From Fimbriimonadaceae bacterium (GTDB taxonomy: Bacteria > Armatimonadota > UBA10988), in the NCBI GenBank assembly GCA_020850355.1, contig JADZEX010000030.1:62001-126000 (forward strand): a DNA stretch of 64,000 nt, given 5' to 3'. Below the pieces are notes generated by a model. The model did not search any database. It saw only the letters and a list, made by a program, of their open reading frames with translations, and was not told the DNA's origin. Shown piece by piece: positions 54,284 to 61,280 of this stretch; the stretch's first letter is position 1; every line of letters starts with the position of its first letter. The position numbers were made by a program, and so were the translations under genes.

Positions 54284-55453
54284 ATGCGCTTGTTCGTCCT
54301 CGGCGGTGCCGGCCGGATCGCGCGGGAAGCGGTCCGTGATCTGCTCGATTACGCTCCCGTCGCCGAGCTGGTGCTGGCCGACCTGGCGGCCGAGGCGCTG
54401 CACGAGGTGGCCGCCTGGCTCGACGACGCCCGTGTTCAGCCCTTCGTGGTCAGCAGGCCCGAGGCGGTCGTCGAGCGGATGCGGGGCGCCGACCTGGTCC
54501 TCGACGGCACACCAATCTCGAGCAACAGCGCGACATTGGAGCAGATTCTGGCCGCCGGCTGCAGCGGACTGAACCTCAACGGGCTGGGCACCGAGTGGGC
54601 CAGCGACACGGCCTTCCGCAACGCCGGTCACTGGTTCCTGCCGGGTTTCGGGATGACTCCGGGCCTTACCAACTTGCTCGCCAAAGCCGCCGCAGCCGAG
54701 CTCGAGACCGTCGACACGGTGCGCGTCAGCCACGGCGCCTACCGCCCGTTGGCCTTCTCACGCGCCATCTGCGAGACCACGATGGTCGAGTACGACCCTC
54801 ACCTGGCGAGCCGCACGGTCTTTGAGGACGGCCACTTCGTGCCCGTGCCACCGTTCGCGCGGCCGCGCGAAGTGGAGCTGCCGCCGCCCTTCGGCAGCGC
54901 CACGCAGTACATCATCCCGCATCCCGAGACGCAAACGCTGGCGCGCTATCTGGCGCCCCAGGGCGTGCGGCTGATTGAGGTGCGGGGCACCTGGCCGGCT
55001 GCCAACATGCAGTTGCTCCGAGCGCTCTCCGACTGGGGGATCCTGCGGAACCCGACGGTGCTCTTCGAAGGCCGGCCGACACCTGTGCTGGACGTGCTGG
55101 CCGAGTACCTGTTGGCATCCCCGCAAGGTACCACCACCCCGCTCTATGGCTACGCCCTGCACGTCGATGTCGAAGGCCACGTCGGTCGGGAGCGGCGGCG
55201 CCTGATCTACACGACCACCCACCCCGCCGCGGACGGCAGCGTGCCCGACTGGGCCGACTTGCGGGCCTACACCCGCAGTGTGGGCATCCCGTTCGCCATC
55301 GGCGCAGCGCTGCTCGCCTCCGGCCAGGCCCAGCCGACGGGCGTCGTCGCGCCGGAAGAGGTTTTCGACCCAGCCGAGGTCTTCGCTGAACTGGCACGGC
55401 GCCAGATCCTGGTGCATCGCCGGGAGGCTCCACCGGAAGGTCCGTCAGTCTGA
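54284..55453 (+). CDS. Saccharopine dehydrogenase-like NAD(P)-binding protein
   Basis: This 389-residue protein starts at ATG 54284 with GGGAG. It has a Rossmann site (MRLFVLGGAGRIAREAVRDL), a DLVLDGTP segment, and GFGMTPGLTNLLAKAAA, typical of saccharopine dehydrogenase and carboxynorspermidine-synthase-like enzymes (Sacchrp_dh_NADP and C-terminal domains). It probably reduces an imine from an amino donor and an aldehyde or keto acid. Its divergent location from the 2-aminoethylphosphonate operon is suggestive but not proof of a link. Confidence 0.85.
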   Translation: MRLFVLGGAGRIAREAVRDLLDYAPVAELVLADLAAEALHEVAAWLDDARVQPFVVSRPEAVVERMRGADLVLDGTPISSNSATLEQILAAGCSGLNLNGLGTEWASDTAFRNAGHWFLPGFGMTPGLTNLLAKAAAAELETVDTVRVSHGAYRPLAFSRAICETTMVEYDPHLASRTVFEDGHFVPVPPFARPREVELPPPFGSATQYIIPHPETQTLARYLAPQGVRLIEVRGTWPAANMQLLRALSDWGILRNPTVLFEGRPTPVLDVLAEYLLASPQGTTTPLYGYALHVDVEGHVGRERRRLIYTTTHPAADGSVPDWADLRAYTRSVGIPFAIGAALLASGQAQPTGVVAPEEVFDPAEVFAELARRQILVHRREAPPEGPSV

Positions 55454-55852
55454 CCGGAGCGCCAGAATGCTGCACGCCTGGATCGGCCGCAGCCCGAGCT
55501 TCGCCGCCGCGGCCAGCAACTCCTCGGACTCCGCGCCCGGGTTGACGTAGAACTCGTCCGGCCAGACCGCGGCAATGTCGGGCAGCACCCGCAGCCCGAT
55601 CGCCGGCGGCAGGTAGAGCGTCACGCGGACCAGGCGTTCGGGGACCTGCAACAGGCTGGGCCGGCTGCGCAGCCCGGCGATCTCGCGCGCCGAGGGGTGG
55701 ATCGGGTAGACCTCCCAGCCGTCCCGGAGGTAGGCCAGCACAGCGCGGTGGCCCCACCTGGTCGGGTCGGTCGACGCCCCGACCACCGCCACTGTCGGCT
55801 TGATGGCCGGCGCGGGCGACTTCGCGGCGCAGAAGCGCGGCAGGCGACTCAT
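55445..55852 (-). CDS. CoA-binding domain protein
   Basis: This 135-residue protein is a stand-alone CoA_binding_2 domain: TVAVVGASTDPTRWGHRAVL, VYPIHPSAREIAGLRSRPSL and LPPAIGLRVLPDIAAVWPDEF with a Rossmann-like fold as in succinyl-CoA synthetase alpha. Single-domain versions are widespread and of unknown function. Its ATG overlaps the stop of the lipoprotein gene (ATGA), and it is convergent with the saccharopine-dehydrogenase-like gene, overlapping it by 9 bases. Confidence 0.9.
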   Translation of the reverse strand: MSRLPRFCAAKSPAPAIKPTVAVVGASTDPTRWGHRAVLAYLRDGWEVYPIHPSAREIAGLRSRPSLLQVPERLVRVTLYLPPAIGLRVLPDIAAVWPDEFYVNPGAESEELLAAAAKLGLRPIQACSILALRSD

Positions 55853-56607
55853 CTCCCGGCACGCCCGCGGCGGAAGACGATATCGTCATCGGTCGGGTCG
55901 CCAGCGGTGTCGGGCGGATCGCCACCGCTGCCCCAGTCGGGCGGCACCCAGCTCGGCGGATCGGGATCCACCGGCGGCGACCAGTCGACCTCGTCGGTCC
56001 AACTGTCGTCCGGATCGCTACCACCGCCGCTCGGGTCGTCGTACCACCAGGGCAGGTTGTAGCTGTAGTCGTCGTACCACGGATCGTAGCTGTCGTAGTG
56101 GTCGGGATAGTAGTAGTGGTAGCCCGGCGGCCAGATCTGGTGCCAGCCTTCGAAGTCGCCCGTGCGGCCGTCCGGGGCGCGCCAGAGGCCGACCCAGTGG
56201 ACGCCGCTGGTGAAGCGGTCGTTCGGATCGAGCGGGTGCGGCGCGCCGACGAAGTAGCCGTCCAGCCGCAGTTCGGCGTGCTCGACCGTCAGGAACCGCG
56301 CGGTGTCGATCCCGCCGTCGAGCTGGATCTGCCGCCCGCTGGTCTCGAAGCGCACCAGCGCGAAGGCACTGCCATCGCGGTCGACCGACAGGAGCACGGT
56401 CAGTGGCTCGGAGTAGGTGCTGATGGTGGCGTCGTAGAACCCGACCAACGGCAGGGCCCGGCCGCCTGGGCGCGTGTCGCCGTCCAGCTCGATCACGTCG
56501 CGCGGGTCGCGGTCGAGCACCACGTAGTAACGTTGGCTATAGCCGCCACTGCAGCCGACCAGCAGCACTGCGGCGAGCTGCAGCAGCCGGCGGGTGGCTC
56601 GCATCAT
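55849..56607 (-). CDS. Lipoprotein with Tyr/Trp/Asp-rich tail
   Basis: This 252-residue lipoprotein has signal RRLLQLAAVLLVGCSGG (lipobox LVGC). A beta-rich domain follows (RYYVVLDRDPRDVIELDG; HWVGLWRAPDGRTG). The last 90 residues are rich in Tyr, Trp, Asp, Pro and Gly (YYYPDHYDSYDPWYDD), suggesting an extended surface segment. Either of two adjacent ATGs (56607 or 56604) could start it, behind GGGAG. It precedes the CoA-binding gene by overlap. Family not recognised. Confidence 0.8.
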   Translation of the reverse strand: MMRATRRLLQLAAVLLVGCSGGYSQRYYVVLDRDPRDVIELDGDTRPGGRALPLVGFYDATISTYSEPLTVLLSVDRDGSAFALVRFETSGRQIQLDGGIDTARFLTVEHAELRLDGYFVGAPHPLDPNDRFTSGVHWVGLWRAPDGRTGDFEGWHQIWPPGYHYYYPDHYDSYDPWYDDYSYNLPWWYDDPSGGGSDPDDSWTDEVDWSPPVDPDPPSWVPPDWGSGGDPPDTAGDPTDDDIVFRRGRAGR

Positions 56608-56671
56608 GGGAGTCTCCCGGGTTGTGTCGATCGGTGACGCGCCGCCGCCGGGTCGTGTCAACCCGCCGCGG

Positions 56672-58162
56672 TCAGGGCGCCTCAGGCAGCGTCCGAGCCC
56701 AGATTCGGCTGGCCGGCACGACGCCGCGGAAGGTCAGGTTGGCGTCGCCGGCCAGGTCAGGCACGCGGCCGCGGCCGGTCGGCGTGCGCCACAGGTGCGC
56801 GCTGCCGCTGAGCGGGCCGCGCGGATCGTGCAGCACGCGGTCGTGGCAGCTCTCGAAGCTGATCGCGCCGTCGAAGTCGTAGATCCGCTCCGGCAGTAGG
56901 ATGTGCAGGCCTCGCTCGGCGGCCCGGCGGCTGTACAGGGCGCGCTCCTCGTCGCTCATCGACGGACGACCTTCGCCACCCACCTGCCGGGTCTCGGGGA
57001 CCTCGTCGCCGACCAGCGCGTAGACCCATTGCGCCTCGGTCGGCAACTGCTTGTCGTGCGCCGCGACGTAGGCCCGGGCCGCCTGGTAACTGACCCCGGT
57101 GACCGGCTCCCCGGCCTGCTGCGCGGCCGGCGCGTCGCCGACCCAGCTCGGCAGGTAGGCGTCGCGGTCGACCGCATGGACGCTGACCCGGCTGGGTAGC
57201 CACTGGCGCTGCCGCTGGCTGAAAGCGGCGAACTGCGCCTGCGTCACCGGCCGCCGGTCGATGAAGAACGCCGGCAGGTGGACCCGCTGCTTCACGAAAA
57301 CGAAGCCCTCGCTCGGACGCCAGGCGGGCTTGCGCCAGGGGTAACCGTGGCGATAGGCCTCCTGGCGCTGCATGAAGGCGTTCAGGAAGAGCCGTTGTCC
57401 GCGCGGGGTGAGCTGCAGAAAGAACCGCTGCAGGTCGCGCGGGGCGTCCTTCTTGAAGGCCTCCAGCCGCGTCGGCATGTCGCGGTGGTCGAGCACCTCG
57501 GTCAACGAGACCGGCAGCGGCAGCTCGTACTCGCCACCCGAGATGAACATCATCGAGGCGCCGTCGGCGGCCTGGAAGTCGCCAGTGACGAGGCGGAACC
57601 GCTCGGTCTGGCGCGCCAGCTCCTCGGTGTCGCGGGCGGCCGTGCAGACGGCCTGCGCCAACAGCCAGCGGCCGTAGGGCGACAGCACGTCGGTGCTGTG
57701 GTGCATCAGCTCGAAGGTCGCCCGCACCGCCTCGGCGGCCCGGCGACCGCCCTGGGCGCACCAGGTCGGCAGATGCGCCGCCAACAACCGGTAGCGCAGC
57801 ATCGGCACCGGCGCGGTGCCGGCTCGCAGCAGCTCGGCCGGCGTCGCCGCCCGGCCGGTGAGGGTGCGGTAGAGCCGCTCCGCCAGCGCCTGTTCTTCGG
57901 GCAGCACCGCACTGTAGGCGGGCTCGCGCGAGGGGTCGTACCAGGCCGCGGCGGCTTTCGCCTCGTCGACTCGAAACCAGGCGAGCGGCAGCTCCTCGAG
58001 CTGCTGCGCGTCGACCACGCTCCGCAGGTCGAGCAGCGCCTGGCTCAGCGCGTCGCCCTGGGCGCGTCGGCCGAGACCCCGCAAGGGGGCGCGGCGCGCC
58101 GACCGCGGGACCGGCCGGCCCCGCAGGAGGAAGCGCATCCGACGCCAGAAGGTCAGCCTCAC
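56672..58162 (-). CDS. FGE-sulfatase-like domain protein
   Basis: This 496-residue protein has an N-terminal helical region of unknown type (to about 210) and a C-terminal FGE/SUMF1-type fold: MMFISGGEYELP, FFIDRRPVTQAQFAAFSQR, GEPVTGVSYQAARAYVAAHD, LPTEAQWVYAL and a final LTFRGVVPASRIW. The cysteine pair of true formylglycine-generating enzymes is not visible, so it is probably not a sulfatase activator. It starts at GTG 58162, 4 bases after the TPR gene stop; ATG 58138 is an alternative. It could be a regulatory or binding protein. Confidence 0.8.
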   Translation of the reverse strand: MRLTFWRRMRFLLRGRPVPRSARRAPLRGLGRRAQGDALSQALLDLRSVVDAQQLEELPLAWFRVDEAKAAAAWYDPSREPAYSAVLPEEQALAERLYRTLTGRAATPAELLRAGTAPVPMLRYRLLAAHLPTWCAQGGRRAAEAVRATFELMHHSTDVLSPYGRWLLAQAVCTAARDTEELARQTERFRLVTGDFQAADGASMMFISGGEYELPLPVSLTEVLDHRDMPTRLEAFKKDAPRDLQRFFLQLTPRGQRLFLNAFMQRQEAYRHGYPWRKPAWRPSEGFVFVKQRVHLPAFFIDRRPVTQAQFAAFSQRQRQWLPSRVSVHAVDRDAYLPSWVGDAPAAQQAGEPVTGVSYQAARAYVAAHDKQLPTEAQWVYALVGDEVPETRQVGGEGRPSMSDEERALYSRRAAERGLHILLPERIYDFDGAISFESCHDRVLHDPRGPLSGSAHLWRTPTGRGRVPDLAGDANLTFRGVVPASRIWARTLPEAP

Positions 58163-58166
58163 AGCG

Positions 58167-58862
58167 CTAGCCTACCCAACTCCGAAACGTCTCAACCCGG
58201 TCCGGCAACAGCTCCTGCACCCAGCCCAGCGCCGTCGGCACACCAACCACGCTGGCCGCCTTGAGGTACAGCTCCAGCACCGCCTCGGGCGGCAGCCCGC
58301 GTTGCAGCATCGCGGCGCCCTGCAAATAGAGCGCCTCCCCGCAGCGGGCGTCTTGCGCGATCGCCTCCAGCGCGTAGCGGTAGGCCGGCAGGCCCTGGCC
58401 GGCTTCCAGGTTCGCCCTCGCCAACACCAGGAGCAGCGCCAGTTCGTACTCGGCGTCGACCTGCTGCTCCTCATCGATCAGAATCTCGCGCAGGGCGCTG
58501 CGCAGCAGCGGATCGCGGAGCCGGCTGAGCGCCGTGGCGAAATGCTCGACCGCCGCCCGCGGCTCGCCCAGCGTGCGCCAGGCGTCGCCCAGCAGGCGGT
58601 TGATCTGCACCACGCGCGTGCCGTCGATCTGCCAGTGCGGCAGCAGTTGCGCCCGCACCTCGGCGGCCAGTTCGCGGGTCAAGCCGGACGCGGCGAGCTG
58701 CCGGGCCTTGAGGTAGTCCTTTTCGGCGACCAGTTCGGCCGCGGACTCGCCGAGCACCCCCGGCCCGTGCGCCGCGACATAGCGACCGGCCTTGTCAGCG
58801 CCCTCGGCCGCCTTGGCGACGACGTCCTCCGCGGCCTTCTTGAGGCGGTCGAACCAACTCAT
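58167..58862 (-). CDS. TPR-like helical repeat protein
   Basis: This 231-residue protein is almost all helix: an N-terminal amphipathic segment (MSWFDRLKKAAEDVVAKAAE), then TPR-like helix pairs (KDYLKARQLAASGLTRELAA; QINRLLGDAWRTLGEPRAAV; ALYLQGAAMLQRGLPPEAVL). It probably mediates protein interactions. ATG 58862 follows GGAG. It ends 4 bases before the FGE-like gene, and the two are probably expressed together. No function assignable. Confidence 0.78.
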   Translation of the reverse strand: MSWFDRLKKAAEDVVAKAAEGADKAGRYVAAHGPGVLGESAAELVAEKDYLKARQLAASGLTRELAAEVRAQLLPHWQIDGTRVVQINRLLGDAWRTLGEPRAAVEHFATALSRLRDPLLRSALREILIDEEQQVDAEYELALLLVLARANLEAGQGLPAYRYALEAIAQDARCGEALYLQGAAMLQRGLPPEAVLELYLKAASVVGVPTALGWVQELLPDRVETFRSWVG

Positions 58863-58926
58863 CACCTGCTCCGCCGGGGCTCATTATAGTCCGGCCCGGT
58901 CGCCACTGCGGCGCCGCAACCGAAAC

Positions 58927-59259
58927 TCAACACGCCGGATCGGCCGGCGTGGCCGGCGCCCGACGCGGCGTCAGCTCGGCGAACCGCGTCATCGAGCCGA
59001 TCAGCGCCCCGAGCGGCAGGCCCCGCAGGCTGTAGAACCAGACGTTGGCCTGGTCCAACTCGCGCAGCCGCGGCACCAGGGCCACCAGTGCGGTCCAGGC
59101 GCAGAACACCAGCCAGGCGCTCCGGTGCGGGAAGCGCTGCCGCCGGAACAGCGCCTGGCAGCAGGCGAAGCTGGCGATCGCCAGCAGCAGCAGCAGCGCC
59201 GTGGCGGTGTGCTGGTCGGCGACCAGTTCCTGCGCCGCCAAGAGACTCAGATCGTCCAT
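58927..59259 (-). CDS. Small membrane protein
   Basis: This 110-residue protein has two to three hydrophobic helices (ATALLLLLAIASFACCQALF; WLVFCAWTALVALVPRL; FYSLRGLPLGALIG) and a Pro/Ala tail. It starts 6 bases after the HAD gene's stop, which supports translation. No family recognised. Confidence 0.62.
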   Translation of the reverse strand: MDDLSLLAAQELVADQHTATALLLLLAIASFACCQALFRRQRFPHRSAWLVFCAWTALVALVPRLRELDQANVWFYSLRGLPLGALIGSMTRFAELTPRRAPATPADPAC

Positions 59260-59265
59260 CGCGTG

Positions 59266-59985
59266 TCAACCATCCAGCAACGGCAGCAACTCCGGCAGGC
59301 TGCCGATCTGCGGCACGCCCGGCCAACTGCCGGGACGGAGCAAGACCGGTCGCAGGCCCGCCGCCAGCGCCCCGGCCGCGTCGGCCGCCGGCTCGTCGCC
59401 GAGGTGCCAGACGGTCTCCGGTGGCACCGCCAGGGCGGCCAGCGCCTGGTCCCAGGTCCGCGGATCGGGCTTCGCCGCACCGACCACCGCCGAGGCGGTG
59501 ACCTGGCAGAAGGCGTCGGCCAGGCCGAGCTGTGCCAGAATCGTCGCCAGGCTGCAGTCCCAGTTGCTGACCACCGCTAGCCTGACACCACGCGCCCGCA
59601 GCGACTGCAGGCCGGCGGCGACCCCGGGCAGCAGCCGGAAGGCCAGGCTGGCCAGCAACAGCTCGCCCCAGGCCTCGTGGCTCCAGCTCAAGTCGGGCGG
59701 CAGCTCCGGCTGCAAAGCGGCGCGCAGCACCGCGGCACAGCGCAGTCGCAGGTCGTGCAAGCGGGCGGCATCGCTGCCGGCGAGGTGCTCTTGGCGGTAG
59801 TACCTCGCCTCGGCCAGGAAGGCCCGCGCCGCCAACGCGGTCGAGACCGGCAGGCCCCGCGCGGCGAGCGCCTGCTGCAGCCGGCCGACCGGGTCGTCGA
59901 GCGTCAGCAGCGTGTCGTAGGCGTCCAGGCAGACCGCTTCAGGCGCCCCGCTTCCGGAGGGCCAGCTCCCGCTCGACATGCTCAC
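59266..59985 (-). CDS. HAD-superfamily hydrolase
   Basis: This 239-residue protein has HAD motif I CLDAYDTLLTLDD (nucleophile Asp), motif II in AVVSNWDCS, motif III Lys in AAKPDPRTWDQAL and motif IV GDEPAADAAGALAAGL. It is a haloacid dehalogenase- or phosphatase-type enzyme with a helical cap. It probably starts at GTG 59985 with GGGTGG upstream; ATG 59979 is an alternative, and the start overlaps the end of the HD-GYP gene. Substrate unknown. Confidence 0.85.
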   Translation of the reverse strand: MSMSSGSWPSGSGAPEAVCLDAYDTLLTLDDPVGRLQQALAARGLPVSTALAARAFLAEARYYRQEHLAGSDAARLHDLRLRCAAVLRAALQPELPPDLSWSHEAWGELLLASLAFRLLPGVAAGLQSLRARGVRLAVVSNWDCSLATILAQLGLADAFCQVTASAVVGAAKPDPRTWDQALAALAVPPETVWHLGDEPAADAAGALAAGLRPVLLRPGSWPGVPQIGSLPELLPLLDG

Positions 59986-61195
59986 GAATCGCCACCCATT
60001 CCGCCTCCGGCACCGTGCTGAACGCCTCCACCACCAGCGGGTCGAACTGACTTCCCGCGCAACGCACGATCTCCTCGCGAGCGCACTCGTAGGGCAGCGC
60101 CTTGCGGTAGGGGCGGTCGGAGGTCATCGCGTCGAAGGTGTCGGCGACGGCGAAGATCCGCGCTCCGGCGGGAATCCCCTGCCCGGCCAGCCCGGCTGGG
60201 TAGCCGCCGCCATCGTAGCGCTCGTGGTGGTGGAGCACAATCGGCGCCGCCTGGCTCAGGAAGCGGATGTTGCGGATCATCGCAAAGCCCAGGTGAGGGT
60301 GCGTTCGCATCACCGCCCACTCTTCGTCGGTCAGCTTGGCCGGCTTCAGCAGAATCGCGTCCGGCACGCCGATCTTGCCAATGTCGTGCATCAGCGCGCC
60401 GCGTTCGATGTCGACGAGTTCCTGCGCCGTGCAGCCCAGCGCCTGGGCGATCCGCACACTGAAGCGGGTGACCCGCCGGGCGTGCCCCTCGGTCTCGTTG
60501 TCCCGCAGGTCCAAGGCCCCCGACAGCGCCGCCAGGGTGTCGTCGTAGGTCGACTTCAACTCGTCCAGCGCCGCGGCCAGGTCGGCGGCGTGCTGCTGCG
60601 CGCTCTGAAACAGCCGCGAGTTCTCGATGGCCACGCCGACCTGCGCGGCAATGGTCTCGAGCAGCAACTGGTCGTTGGTGCTGAAGCCGACGGCGTTGGC
60701 CTTGTCGAGCACGTGGACCGCACCGATCAACCGGCCGCCGGCGCGCAGCGGGCTGGTCACCAGGTTGCGGGTGCCGTTGACCGAGCCCACCGGCAGCTCG
60801 GCGAGGTCGTTCAAAATCAGGCTGCGGTCGCGCTCGACGACCTGCGCCGTGGCCCAGTCGATCAGCGGCCGCACGCAGGACCGGCAGCCGCGTTGCCCGA
60901 GCACCTGCTGCGCCACCCCGGCGGCAGTCTCGGCGGCCAGACAGACGACCCCGTCGCCGGCCTCCAGCAGCTCGACGATCCGCGCGATGGCGCGGTCGGC
61001 GATGTCGGCGGGGTCCAACGAGGCGGCGATCTCGCCGCCGACATCGTAGAGCACCATCATCTCTTCGTAGACCTGCGCCAGGTGACTGGTGATCTGGTCC
61101 AGTTCGGACTCATAGCGCTCGGTCAGGCGCTGGCAGACGGCCTGCGCCGCGGGATCCAGGTGGGCCAGTTGCGCGATCTGCTCGACACTGCTCAT
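59939..61195 (-). CDS. GAF-HD-GYP phosphodiesterase
   Basis: This 418-residue protein has a coiled N-terminal region, a GAF sensor (about 55-205; VGVAIENSRLFQSAQQH at its end) and an HD-GYP domain: catalytic HD in LMHDIGKIGVPD, HHHERYDGGGYPAGL, and AVADTFDAMTSDRPYR. It should hydrolyse cyclic di-GMP in response to a GAF ligand. A hairpin at 61209-61231 precedes its ATG and includes the GAGGTGG ribosome-site-like sequence, so translation may be controlled by folding. It overlaps the HAD gene start. Confidence 0.93.
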   Translation of the reverse strand: MSSVEQIAQLAHLDPAAQAVCQRLTERYESELDQITSHLAQVYEEMMVLYDVGGEIAASLDPADIADRAIARIVELLEAGDGVVCLAAETAAGVAQQVLGQRGCRSCVRPLIDWATAQVVERDRSLILNDLAELPVGSVNGTRNLVTSPLRAGGRLIGAVHVLDKANAVGFSTNDQLLLETIAAQVGVAIENSRLFQSAQQHAADLAAALDELKSTYDDTLAALSGALDLRDNETEGHARRVTRFSVRIAQALGCTAQELVDIERGALMHDIGKIGVPDAILLKPAKLTDEEWAVMRTHPHLGFAMIRNIRFLSQAAPIVLHHHERYDGGGYPAGLAGQGIPAGARIFAVADTFDAMTSDRPYRKALPYECAREEIVRCAGSQFDPLVVEAFSTVPEAEWVAIREHVERELALRKRGA

Positions 61196-61208
61196 GGTGC
61201 GAATCCAG

Positions 61209-61231
61209 CCACCTCGACCGGGGCGAGGTGG
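61209..61231 (-). promoter_or_regulatory. Leader hairpin of the HD-GYP gene
   Basis: CCACCTCG/CGAGGTGG forms a perfect 8-bp stem with a 7-base loop, ending 13 bases before the ATG. The right arm contains GAGGTGG, resembling a Shine-Dalgarno sequence. It could mask initiation. No T-run follows, so it is a poor terminator. Confidence 0.4.
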
Positions 61232-61280
61232 TGCTACCTATCCATCGGCCACGGCGAGAGGGGTCTTTACTGCCAGACGG

